Below are positions 25,657-37,200 of a stretch of DNA of 64,000 nt, one piece after another. The DNA comes from UBA7867 sp964579205 (GTDB taxonomy: Bacteria > Bacillota > Clostridia > Christensenellales > UBA1242), in the NCBI GenBank assembly GCA_964579205.1, contig CAZOFH010000004.1:1-64000 (forward strand), in the 5' to 3' direction. The notes under the pieces were generated by a model that was not told the DNA's origin, made no database searches, and worked only from the letters and a program-made list of their open reading frames with translations. How positions within the stretch are numbered: position 1 is the first letter of the stretch; every line of letters begins with the position of its first letter. The position numbers and the translations under genes are program-made.

Positions 25657-26444
25657 TATTTTTTGAGGACGATTATGTCCGATGCGGCCATAATTCGCAT
25701 ACTGCTATTCCACGAAGAATTGAGTTCTTCCAAATATTCGAAAGGCGTATAAGCGAGACTTTTTTGCTCTGCAGCCGTGATGCAAAGAGAGGTAAAAATC
25801 TTGTTTAGGCAATACTCGTTGTCCTTGCCTGTCAAATCGTTTATTGTATAATTATACATTACCACCGAGTCCATCAACCCCAAATCAATCTGTGCGTTGA
25901 CAGTGAGATAAACATACGCAGGCGCCGCCGTCAAAGGGATAATATTAGACAGGCTCCGCCCCGAAATCTGATAAATCATACTATACTGGCAGGTTTGCCC
26001 GCTCAGCGTCCATTCAATCTGCACGCAGGTCATTAGTCGTCTCAAACTCGTCACACTGCCGCCGTCCAAAGGTGACGCGGCATTTCGGTCAGAACAGTAC
26101 AGCGCCAAGTCCAATTTGCCAACCTCCCAATCACGCATCAATCCACAATCGTCACTCATTAGGATGTCAAAATTGACGGTATTATCCGAGTTGCAAACGG
26201 TCGAAACCCCAGTAGCATTGCGCAATTTCGTCGCAAACCCGCCTCGATAGGCACTCACGTTATCCGAAAACGCCGTCGTGTCAAACTCACGATTGAGTAA
26301 CTCTTGAAACTTTGCATCCACACTGTTCCGATTGATGATATAGTTGACGAGCAGCGCAGTCACCGCAGCCAGCAGAAAAATCAAAAAAATTATCAACGCG
26401 TGCCGCCAGCACCCTTTTTTCTTTGCCTTTTTCGATTTTTTCAT
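25656..26444 (-). CDS. Membrane-anchored hypothetical protein
   Basis: I do not recognise the family. The 262-aa product has a very basic N-terminus (MKKSKKAKKKGCWR), one transmembrane helix (about 17-38) and a roughly 220-aa extracytoplasmic domain that is beta-rich with scattered cysteines. The positive-inside rule places the domain outside. The ATG at 26444 has GGGAG five bases upstream and is preferred over a start four codons earlier. Nothing in the context suggests a pathway. Confidence 0.65.
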   Translation of the reverse strand: MKKSKKAKKKGCWRHALIIFLIFLLAAVTALLVNYIINRNSVDAKFQELLNREFDTTAFSDNVSAYRGGFATKLRNATGVSTVCNSDNTVNFDILMSDDCGLMRDWEVGKLDLALYCSDRNAASPLDGGSVTSLRRLMTCVQIEWTLSGQTCQYSMIYQISGRSLSNIIPLTAAPAYVYLTVNAQIDLGLMDSVVMYNYTINDLTGKDNEYCLNKIFTSLCITAAEQKSLAYTPFEYLEELNSSWNSSMRIMAASDIIVLKK

Positions 26445-26663
26445 AAAATCTCCCACTCTATTTGAGATAATTATATATCAAAAACGCAAATTTTTCAACC
26501 CAATTTGGCAAAGATGTCGCACAACGTAAAATCTTTTTGAAATTGCGCTATTTTTTACGCCCAAAACGAGAATTTGAACGCAACACAACCGCGGTGAAAA
26601 ATTAATAATATTCATTTTTTTGCAAATTTATAAATTACTAATGGAGCCCTTTTGCCCACAAAT

Positions 26664-27128
26664 TCACAGCCTAGAGCGCCCAAGATTGACAAAAGACACG
26701 CCGCGCGAAATGGCGTATTTGAGCATCCTGTACGCCCCGCCCCAATCGTGCTGCACAAAAAATATCGCGTAATCGCTCGCTCGCACCATCCACTCATTGC
26801 GCTTTACTATCGCAAACTGAGGTGGGACTTCCTCGAGCGGTGGATACACGGTCGCGTCAAAAGTCTTTTTGTCATACTCTTCCTCAAACATATCTCGCTT
26901 TTGTCCCCGATATGCCAGCACCTTGGTCACACGAATTTGCGGATATTCCTGCCGTAGTTCACCCAAATATTTGGCACACATTATATCGAATTCACCATTC
27001 CCACCGACCAAAAATTCGGTAATCCCGCGCTCACGTATGCAGTCCACAATCGCCGTTTTAATAGCCTTTTCACGCTCAACGCTCGACCAAAAATCCCTGT
27101 GTCCAAAAATACAGCAACATTTTCTCAT
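26664..27128 (-). CDS. SLOG-fold protein of the DUF1273/YpsA type
   Basis: The 154-aa product begins CCCIFGHRDFW, the GHR motif that opens DUF1273-type SLOG (Rossmann-like) proteins, and continues with ITEFLVGGNGEFDIMCAKYL, which fits the nucleotide- or ligand-binding glycine loop of the fold, and AIFFVQHDWGGAYRMLKYA near the end. SLOG proteins bind nucleotides or nucleotide-derived ligands; YpsA of Bacillus is linked to division and stress. The specific role here is unknown. The start has GGAGG four bases upstream. It is a single gene. Confidence 0.78.
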   Translation of the reverse strand: MRKCCCIFGHRDFWSSVEREKAIKTAIVDCIRERGITEFLVGGNGEFDIMCAKYLGELRQEYPQIRVTKVLAYRGQKRDMFEEEYDKKTFDATVYPPLEEVPPQFAIVKRNEWMVRASDYAIFFVQHDWGGAYRMLKYAISRGVSFVNLGRSRL

Positions 27129-27274
27129 AAAACCTCCGATTACTAAAACACGCTAATTTTTGTGAAAAATCAAGCATATTATACATTCTTTTGAGGTTTT
27201 TGGCAAGAATTTTGCCGTGTTTACACACGCTATTTATATATTGATTGTTTGATAGAATAGACTCTGAGGTTATT

Positions 27275-27517
27275 ATGACGACACAAAAAGCAGTAGCACT
27301 AAGGATATCCAATCTTTTAGTCAAAAATCATTTATCACAGTACGCCCTTTGCAAGCGCATCGCGATGCCCGAGGAAACGCTCCGCTCGATTATCAACGAG
27401 CGATACAAAACGGTCAAACTCGACACTATCATCCTGATTTGTGACGGCTTTGGCATTTCTTTTCAAGAATTTTTTGATGATGAACTCTTTAAACGCGATA
27501 ATTTGGATGTAGAATAA
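27275..27517 (+). CDS. Small Cro/CI-type HTH regulator
   Basis: The 80-aa product is one helix-turn-helix of the HTH_3/HTH_26 (XRE) type: SNLLVKNHLSQYALCKRIAM, then PEETLRSIINERYKTVKLDT and ILICDGFGISFQEFFDDELF. It is the size of stand-alone XRE regulators. The ATG at 27275 has GAGG five bases upstream, so the ten extra codons of the frame are excluded. Its targets are unknown; it stands between a divergent SLOG gene and a gene-free stretch. Confidence 0.85.
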   Translation: MTTQKAVALRISNLLVKNHLSQYALCKRIAMPEETLRSIINERYKTVKLDTIILICDGFGISFQEFFDDELFKRDNLDVE

Positions 27518-27552
27518 GCCCTATACAGACGCACCAAAGCGGGCTATTTTTT
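27512..27552 (+). terminator. Probable terminator after the small HTH gene
   Basis: AATAAGCCC pairs with GGGCTATT (one bulged A) across a 20-base loop, followed by TTTTTT on the plus strand. Confidence 0.55.
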
Positions 27553-27906
27553 GCATTCCTTTTTAGTAGTAATTCGTGGCATTTGCCCGCCTAAGGTGAG
27601 CTAATTGCTGTAGCCGAGTATCCTATAGTTTAGCCCGATTTTTCGCAATTTTGGCACTTATCTCCAAAAAAGTGTCAAAATTGGTAATATTTATCTCTAA
27701 AAAAATGTAATTTTTATTGTTTTTTTACACTTATGTGTTATTTCAGCCAAAAACTTTGGGTTTGAAAAAGGTATCAAGCCGAAACCACTATATGCGGCGT
27801 TTTGTATAAAAATGAACGGGTGTGATAAAGGGGCGGGAGAGATTTTTAACAGTCCACAAATCCAAACACAGCCCACCAATACGACTGTCGCGCTGATGGG
27901 AGCAAC
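27553..27906. other. Gene-free stretch
   Basis: I see no gene, repeat or clear promoter in these 354 bases. The longest frame (minus strand, about 60 codons) has no ribosome binding site or recognisable motif. Confidence 0.6.
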
Positions 27907-27946
27907 AAAAAAAGCCCTGCTGTCCTGAAAATCAAGACGGCAGAGC
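27907..27946 (-). terminator. Terminator of tRNA-Arg
   Basis: GCCCTGCTGTC (27914-27924) pairs with GACGGCAGAGC (27936-27946) allowing two G-U-type pairs, with a run of U following on the minus strand (27907-27913). It begins 5 bases past the tRNA 3-prime end. Confidence 0.9.
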
Positions 27947-27950
27947 CTCT

Positions 27951-28027
27951 TGGTGCACCCATAGGGACTCGAACCCCAAACCTTTGCGTCCGTAGCGCAA
28001 CGCTCTATCCAGTTGAGCTATGAGTGC
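27951..28027 (-). tRNA. tRNA-Arg (anticodon ACG)
   Basis: The 77-base minus-strand sequence folds as a standard cloverleaf: acceptor GCACTCA/TGGGTGC, D-stem GCTC/GAGC, anticodon stem TTGCG/CGCAA around CTACGGA, and T-stem TGGGG/CCCTA with loop TTCGAGT. The anticodon ACG (inosine after deamination by TadA) reads CGU, CGC and CGA. The 3-prime CCA is encoded. It has its own promoter and terminator. Confidence 0.96.
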
Positions 28028-28060
28028 GAAAATCGACTGGTATTATCCAAGTACTCATAT

Positions 28061-28089
28061 ATTATAATACAAATTCGCCAATAAGTCAA
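28061..28089 (-). promoter_or_regulatory. tRNA-Arg promoter
   Basis: On the minus strand TTGACT (28084-28089) and TATAAT (28061-28066) are 17 bases apart, 33 bases upstream of the mature tRNA 5-prime end. Confidence 0.85.
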
Positions 28090-28219
28090 TATATTTTTGT
28101 AATTTTTTTGCACATTCGCAAAAAAAGTTTTTACTCAGCCTGATATTACCTGTTTCGCTCCCCCATCTTGGTCTTGATAACACAGCGCAAACGATGAAAA
28201 CGAAAATTTTTGTACAAAG

Positions 28220-28247
28220 AAAAAACGACCCAAACGGGTCGTTTTTT
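28220..28247. terminator. Terminator after giant gene A
   Basis: AAAAAACGACCC (28220-28231) and GGGTCGTTTTTT (28236-28247) form a perfect 12-bp stem with an AAAC loop, 33 bases past the stop at 28281. Confidence 0.92.
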
Positions 28248-28280
28248 ATAATGTAAGAATGAGTTTTGAATACGGGAAGT

Positions 28281-31200
28281 TTACCAGAATTTTAATTTGC
28301 CCAAAAGGTTCTTGCCCGATTCATATAGACCAGTTACACCTTCAGCTACAGTATCCACAACATTCTTACCAATATCGTTGGCAACCTCAACAACCTTACT
28401 AGCTGCCGCAGCGACTTCGCCACCCAAATCAATCACTGTAGAAACCACATCACCCACTATTCCGACATTTGATATCGATTCTACAAGTTCTTTGGTTCCT
28501 TCGTAAGCGATGTTATCTTTTCCACCCCCCATTATTCCAGTAATAAAACCTACTGTTCCTGCTATTATCTTGTCCGCAGGGCTAGCAGTACTAGACGATG
28601 GTGTACTAGGAGATGAAGGTTCTGGCTCAGGCTCTGGGTCAGGTTCTGACGGAGTGCTCGGTGTACTAGGCGTACTCGGAGTGCTAGGCGTACTCGGAGT
28701 GCTAGGCGTAGGCACCTTGCTACCTCGTACAGACTTTAGGAATGTACGCTCGGTGTGGTCGCTACTCAGATCAGGATTGATACTCTTGGAAACACTAGAG
28801 TTCACAAAGTAACTCTCGTATCCGCTCTTGACAGTGAGGGTAATCGTATAGTTGGCATAGTTTGGATTACCTGACAGGGTAACGTATGTCGCGTTGGTCA
28901 AACTAGCAGTACTACCGTTGTTGGTAAAGTCACTCTTGGTACAACTACTCTCGCCTGATTTTTTCTTCCAGCCATATGTCCAGCGTGCATTCACGCCATA
29001 GCCGCTAGCATTGGAAATATCGGCTTGAATCATATTGACATACCTATAGTATGCGGTGGTGTAGTAGTCACGATAATAGTATCCACCCGAAACGTAACGG
29101 CTGCCCGCCTCGGTGGTACCACCCTCGCTACTCGTAGAATAAGTCAGCGAAATAGTTGGGTCAAAAGTGCTAGGCACTACGAATTTCGCTTTGCGCTCGA
29201 GATACGCACCGCTAGGCCACAAGTTGTATTTTGCATTAGCCTCATCTTGGATAGGGTAAATGTAGAATACATTGTAGCCCGCCTGCAAGTTACCCAAGTT
29301 TGCACTGGTGACATAGCCGTCCTCGGTCAAGCGTTTGGTCTCGCTTTCGCTAAACGCCCCGCTCACACCGCCGACAAAGCAGTCTGCTCTCGACCTGTTA
29401 AAACTCCACGTCGTATCGAAGCGATAATTTTGACCGACTGCCGTCCTAGACAGCGTCTTGAGCGATGAAGTAGTGGTATTACCCGAACTCAGCACGGTCT
29501 GGTGCAAGCCCACATTCATCCCAGTAATAGTCATATTCTGCCCTACTGATGCAGTAATAGTCATATAATCATTCGAGGTGGTGCCCTGCTGAATAGTAGC
29601 AGTAAAGTCGCTGGCCTTGATTTGCCTATAGTATTCGAATACCAAGTCAGTCTTGTCCATAGACTCCTCGACACCCTCAATGTCATTGTATAGACGAACT
29701 GAGTAGGTGTATTTGTTACCGATGATGTTTTCATTATCGATAAACACTTGGTCGATGAATTCGTAAATCATATCAATATAACATTCGGCTCCGATGTTTT
29801 GCTTGATATTGATAATCTTGGTCTGCGCGCCGTTGCCTATATTATAGGTAAATAGCGCTTTGCTCGCTGCCAAGTTGTAATTTGAGCGCGAATTGGTGTT
29901 GACAGAGACATTTTCTGCCACAAACTCGCCCACGGTATAAGTCGTATTGTTTACATCCATACGGATATTTACGGCAGTGATATCGTTGACCAGTTTTAAC
30001 TTTGGCGTGTATGCCCTAGCCTGACTATCAAAGCCGCGAGCCACAAATTGCGACTGCAGCGTCTCGTCTGCATAAGCCAAGATATTGATAGACCATTCAC
30101 GCTCTAGCATCCACTGGTTTAGGTCAGGGTCATTGGTGGTAAACAAGTCAATGCCCAAGATATCCGCCAAATTGCCTATATTCGTACCTGTACCAGTAGG
30201 CGTCCACTGACAATGTTGATAATCCTTGCCCGCCTGACGCAATGTGTCATACGAGTAGACTAGGTTGCCAGCAGACTGCAAGTTCGCACGAGTCAGAGTC
30301 ACGCGGTAGTTTACATTCTTGGCAATCGCGTCGTAGTGGAATGGAATGTAACCTTGGTAATAGTAGTGGAAGCCCTCATTTGCATACATTGTAGCAATGT
30401 TGTACGCACCTGATGGGTCCGCAAAGGTCGCTTCGGTAGCGTCAAAACTGGTGCGCACCGTCTCTAGTCTGACATAAAAGTCTAGGCTAGCGCCCTCACG
30501 ATAATCACTAGTCACCCAGTAGCCAGCAGCAGCGGCATTGTTAGGTGCTACTACACGGATTTTGGCAGTAATCTTTCCGCCGTGATAATCACCCGCATTT
30601 GTATTGTTGCCATTAATCAAATTGTAGAATTTTTGGTACAAGCAAGCCACTTCGTAAGGATAAACATCCTGATATGTAGAGTAGTCAAATCTAGCAGGAT
30701 TTGCGTTGACCGCCTGTGTAAACTTGGTCAGAGTCGCGTTGATATCCTTGGTACTGAATGAGTACTGCTCTTGTCTAGTACCGTAGGCAAACACTACCTC
30801 ATATGTAGTATCTGACCTATTCGACAGCCCCACATACTCATAACCATAGTCAGCCTGTCCGCCGCCTTGTGCGCCGATAATCGCATAACTAGCGCCATCG
30901 ACGAACAAGTATGGGTTGAGTGCTAGACCTGCATAGTCGCCATTAGCCAAAATGTTGGTATCGGCGCCGTATGTGATAGTCTGAGTCGCGTTTGCGCCGA
31001 CTAAGTTCTTGCTCACTGTGTTGTCAAATTTGAAGGTAATCTGCGGTGCAGCATACTGCTTTTTGACGATTAGACTCACTGACGGGCTGAGGCTACTAGA
31101 TGCCCACTTGCGCACAATGTTGCCATAGCCTGCATTTGACTTGTTGGTGTCTTGCGCATTTGGCAAGAACTTGTTGCCAGTGTTGGCACCACCAGCATTG

Positions 31201-34200
31201 TCTATCGCGTCAGCAGCGCCCATTACCGCAGTCACGGCAAAGTAAATTTTGTTTGGCAACTGACTGTCAATCCAGTTGAATATTGCTCTGGCGTTGGTTT
31301 CAGCACTAGACTTGCTCAATACTACAAAACTGATTTCACCGTCATAATGCACTTTGAGCGTAGCGTTCTTTACCTGAGACAATGTAGCCGCATCAAAGTC
31401 AAGGATACCGTCAGAGGTCTGTTCGTACTCAAATGTCGACACAGACAACTGGATGTACTTATCCTGTCTAATGATAGGGTCGGCACTGTACACATTGTTT
31501 AGGTAAACTTTTATCGAATAATCGGCGTCAGAATCTGCGACAATGTATCCGCCAGTCACGCCTGAATTGGTGCTGATGTACTCAACCACGCACTCACCGT
31601 TTACATCACTTGCCCCCTCGTTGTTGACTATTTCGACCTTGCTAATCGCAGGGTCAGCAAAGCGGATAGTGTGCTGGAATGCAAAGTAATAACTTGGGTT
31701 GTACGCGTTAAAGTCAGCCTTGGCTACCACACGATTTACGCCCTGCTCGGTGAGAGCAGCCACATAATCAGCGACACGCGCGTCGTCTGTGGTAATATAC
31801 TTTCTCACCCACTCCTCGCCGTACAATTCGACATCTTGGAGCATTCCGTCAGAAACAAAGGCGTTGGCATTGATTTCGTTATTGTTTATCCACGACTTTA
31901 TCTTGCAATAATAAGTAATCGGCGTATATGCGCGCTCCTCACCTAGCAGTTCTGCTAGAGTAAGGTCAAAAATCTCTATAGAAGAGTTGTGCAGGATGCC
32001 TACTTGACGGAGCGAACCGTCCGCCTTGCGCAAGTACTCAAGTGGCTGGTTTTTGCCATCAACATACAGGCTAGTATCCACGGCATACAGCGGTACACTA
32101 TTACCATTCGATGCGACATTATTCAATGTCGTGATAATGTAGTGTGCCAAGTATGTGCCGTTTGCCTCTTGGTCCAGCATCCAAGTATTCGTCACAAAGG
32201 CGTTTGGATCCTGAGTATCGTAGACAAACAACTCAAAAGCATTGTTGTAATTATTTGTGTCTTGGTTACTGTGAATATCGTATACCTTGGCACCGAGGTA
32301 ATTCTCCTGCTCTTCTACCACGTACACCTCAGGGATGCTAGAGGTAATCTCAGTACCATAGTGCTGTACAGAAATCGCTTTGTAAACGTATTCCTGTGGC
32401 AGGCTGGTCTCCGAAGTCAGATAATACCTCACATTTGCATCGCCGCTAGACACGCGCGGCGTCAAGTATACAAAGAATTTGTAATACATATTCGGCGTCA
32501 AGTCGAGCCCTGTGTTGGTAGGCTCGTTTATGTAGCAGCGTCTACCGTCTTTTTGATAAACCGTACTGTGGTTGCGCAGCATTTTTTCTATTGCAAAGCC
32601 ATAACTGGTGGCTTGGGTCAGCCCTGCCGTTTCGTTTTGCAAGAAGAACTGCTTGCCTGCCACATCTTGAGCATTATACGCGTCATCACACGCATACGTG
32701 CCGTCAGCATTTCTTTGGAAAGCGTAGATATTGAGGTTGTAATCAACATCGGTGTTGACTACATAGGTGTATTGGTTAGGTGTCAGTACCCAATTCAACA
32801 CATACACATAGTCTGTGCCGATAGACTGCATATCTAGCCTATAGTCGAGTATTGGGGTCGGAATAACTGTAAAGTGGCAAATATCGCGACTGAAACTATA
32901 CCACGCCGAACCGTCAGAATGCAGCGCATCGCTCGCAGAACCGACAGAGTTCTCATTGAGGATGTAATCAAGGTAGTACACACCAGCGTAGTTGCTAGCA
33001 TATGGCTCGGCGGTATCAAAGAGTTTGTGAATATTGATACGCACTGAGTAGTACTCTGATGTACCACTGACGCGTCTAATTTCGGTTTCGCCATCCGCGC
33101 TAGTCTTGTACGATGCGTTAGGGTCGCTGACTAGGCTCGCTAGGCTAGGCAGGCTATAGGTGTTCTCAAAAATCCTGTCCGTCACAAATGCCGTACCGTC
33201 CCACAATTTTACCCTAACGGTAACTGATTGTGGCAGGTGTGCTACGCCTAGATAGTCCTTTATCGTGTACACATCAAAGCCAAGCACGGCATTCCTACGC
33301 TCCGCCTCTGCCCAATTACGGTCATTGCCGTTTTGTGGTGCAGGGATAGACTCCGTCCTGTCTTTGGTCGTCAAGTATTCACCTGTCAAGGTTGTATTAC
33401 CCTCGTTGACCACAGTCCATACGCTCTTTACATCGCGGACAATGTTTGCGACTGCAGGGTTGTAATAAGGGTGCCCTGTAGCCACAAACGCAACTTTCAC
33501 AAAGTACCTACCCGAGATAAAGTTTGAGCCGTCTAGCCAATCGGCAGACTTGTTTTGTGCCTCGATAGCATTGAGGAGATTGTACCTGTACCCTGTGTCA
33601 GACACGCCGTCAGACAAGCCAAACACGATGTCATCAAAGATAATCTGGGTAAAGGTAATATCATCTCTAGCAGCCAAAGCGTCGTATGTCTCGCTTTCGC
33701 CGAGTTCAGCAGCCACTGCTGGCGAAACGCGCAACATACTGATGACGAATTTTGCCCCTGCATCGTTTGCCTCGAGTTCGTTAAAGACGCTGTTTATCTT
33801 TGACTCAGGCGCAGAGATAGAATATTCGACATTGTATTTTGTCGTCCAACTAGCCGTAATCTCTGGCATAATACCATTGGTCGGATAATCGGTAGCGAAT
33901 AGCGCCACAGCAGGCAGGCTGTCCTCATAATAGTCGTTCGGTGATACACGGTATACCACTACATCATTTCTATCAGCACCACCTGCTACTAGATAACTAG
34001 ATATATCCATCTGAGTCACCGTAGTTGGGTCGAGCGTGATAGTCTGGATGACGGCATCATCTGCTGCCTTGTGTGTAGTAATCTGCACCACAAATGTAGG
34101 CGCACCTGAGGTAAAGATATCACTCGTGGTGTCGTATGTCCACGTCAAGATACCGTTTTTGTCAATGACAGCATTCTCTGGTGCTACTGGATAGTTTATG

Positions 34201-37200
34201 TTTTGATAAACAAACTTTTTGTACCCAAAGTTTGGCTCGCTAGGGTCGTAGATACGCCCATTAGCCTCAGCGGCGTTTTTGTCGAGCGCTTTGGCAGTGA
34301 TGAGATATGAATACTCACCTGCTAGGTAGTATGGGTCTCTAGTCTGCTCGTTTAGCCCAGCAGCGTCATTCCAAAAGAATTTAGTCATATCAAAGTAGAT
34401 ATTGTCTTGGCTATCTATGTAGAATAGATCGCTATCGTTTTGTTTGAATTCATACGCGATACCGTCCTCTGTCACAGTAAGCAGCACGCGAGCGTACTTT
34501 TCGGCAATCTTGCCATTTGTGTCCTTGAGCGTAACCTTGTACTGTGCCACCATATCGTATGCATTGACAGGCAAGTTCCACATTAGGTGCCCATTGATTT
34601 TGTACTGAGTAGAGGTATCTTGGTTGAGCGCGTTTATCTCGGTCACTATGCTCACCACTTGATTTTCTACCGCAGCGGTAGCGAATTCTTGGAGCGCGGT
34701 GGTGTAGACGAATGGCGTAGTAGTCACGATGTCGCTCACAATGTAGTATTGCCTATCAGCCTCGCTAATAGCGCTCGAACCAGTCTGTCTCACCTCAAAC
34801 CAAACATTGTGAGGTCCCATCGCCTTGATTTCCTCGTACAACTGGATGCCGACATTTTGCGAACCATTGAAGGTAGCCGTCCTATTGGCGAGAGTGGCGA
34901 AGGTGGTCTCGGTATTGCTATTGTAGTAGTCGTGGTATTTTACCACTACCGAATAGATAGTCGCGCTGCTAGAATTTGCGAATGACACATTCACCTTGTT
35001 GATATTGTGCCTTGCGGCATCGCTATAGCCGAGTTCTACACGAGGGTCGCTAGGGGCGCTGAATTTTTGATACATATTGACATCAAAAGTCTCAGTCAAG
35101 TGCTGACTAGCGGTGTCGGTATCTAGTCTGTATACATTGACGCCGTCTACATAATAGTAGTAGTCGAGCAATTCGGTAGAAGTGTACGGCATCAGGGTGA
35201 TTTCGTTCGCCCCAGCGCGCCACAGGCTACCTAGGCTTTGCTTGGTCGCATTCGCAATGCTATCATAGTCGATTTGGGTTACACTGCTAGTCTTGTCTAG
35301 CATACCAATGTCGGTACCGTTTACCCAAATACGGTAGTTGGTAGTGCGGTTTTGCATCATACCCGTCTGAGTAATCACGAGGTATTTTCTATTGAAGCCA
35401 TAGCGTGTCTCATAGTCAGCAAGGCTCGCCTGCATTGCACTCTCATCAGCAGCATAGACTATCTGCCCATTCTGCACATTGCTAGCACCAAAGAAACATT
35501 CTGGAGCGATGGCAAACGCCTCGGCGGTCACCTTGGTCACACCGAATTTGTTTTTGTAAGTGCCGCTAAAGTCTGTCGCAGCCGAGTCAGTGCTGTACTC
35601 AGTATCTAACCCTAGCACCTGAATATTGAGGCTATAGTCGCCAGTAGGCATAGTACGCGTAGGGTCATAGCCTAGGTCTGTGCCGCCCACGAGGTCGAGC
35701 CCCGAGAAGGTCAAGGTGTATGAGTAATATCCTCCACCAAGAGTACTATTATAACTATTAGCGAACTTGCTCCCCACGCTAGCCATATCTACAGGATATG
35801 CAGTACCAGTAGACAAGTTCACAAAGTTGATAGCGAATCTCTCTGCCGCGAGGTTCTCTCCCAAGTTCCACGACAGCACGGTAGCAAAGTCGCCTTTGCT
35901 ATTACCTATCGTGGTAAATGCTGCTCCATAAGGGGCTGCGTGTGCCGCATATTTTACAAACTCGACACTTGCCTCGCTAGTAGTAGTCACATAAATCCTA
36001 TTCGTTTCGTCAGACACGGCTTTTACATACAGGGTGTACTCACCTGCCGCCAATCCAGCGAAGCCACTCAAATCCTCTGTCGAAGTAGTAGCGGTCGCAG
36101 CACAGTCAAATGTACCACTGAGCACGCTAGTAGCAATTCTCCAAGAGTACTTGGTCACATAAGGGATATTGGTCATCGTCATTTGACCAGCCTCAGCATC
36201 CACGGTCAAACCAGTAGGCACACCAGTCACCACGAGTGGCAATACGACTGTACCTGTACAAGACTTACCAGCGTATGCTACGATTGAGCCTGTGTAGTAG
36301 TTATCCGAAATGACAATTTCATAACTTGCGTTTTGCCCCCCTGCAGTAGCGATGAGCCTAGACACTACATCGGCAGGCAGCGTAAATGACTGACTAGTCA
36401 AATCTGTCTCAATTATGCTACCCGCGATGCTGACACTGTATTTTTGACCAGTGAAGAGCGTGGTGTTGTTTGAAGCGTGCGTGATAGTACCGCTGAATGT
36501 ACCAGTAGTCGCATTGTATGTCACATCCAAGGTTGCGTCGCCAGTCGTAGCGGAATTGATGAATACACTACCAGCCGTACCTGTATATGTAGCGAGCGTA
36601 GTCGCACTCACGCGCGGTCTTACCACTGCATTGGTTATCCTAAAGTCTACAATGTATGCCTGACTAGTGTATTGCTCTGGTAGACTAAAGGTAAATGAAT
36701 TGGTCGTGAGCGTAGGTGTCGTACTATGATTACTAATCGTACTGCCTGCGCCATCCTTGATGCTCAATGTATAAGTATATTCTATAGTATAAGCATCGTT
36801 GTTGCTATAGTTTGCATCCTCGTCCCAAGTCACAGTGACGCTCTGCCCTGCCTGCGTAAACTCAAAGTTGGTTGGCGCAGACATCTGCCCTACGGTGTAG
36901 TTATAATTCGTCACGCTAGCAGTGTACCAGTCTGCATTTGTGCCGCTCGGGGTCGCAGTAATCGCAAAGTCGATTGACAAGCCCGTAGCAGGCGAATCTG
37001 TGAGCAAGGTGCGCAATATAGCAGTATCAGCGCTCGTCGTGTAATCGAGAGTGAATACCACCTTGCCATCGATAGGAGTAGATTGGGTCAGAGTGAACGA
37101 ATATGGAGTACTGTCGTATTCAAAAGCCATTGTCGCGCCATACCCGATATTTAACCCCGTCTCAGTCACGCCGTTGAACTTGAGGGTCAATACCTTGCTA

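Noticed and set aside
27697..27879. 60-codon minus-strand frame
   Set aside because: No ribosome binding site, no motif, and biased composition in a gene-free gap.
28651..28713. Tandem repeats considered as CRISPR
   Set aside because: Units are 9 bp with no spacers and encode a Pro-Thr-Ser linker in frame.
31989..32837. 282-codon plus-strand open frame inside giant gene A, and many similar ones in A and B
   Set aside because: They lie antisense to well-supported coding sequence, lack ribosome binding sites and have composition expected of an out-of-frame reading.
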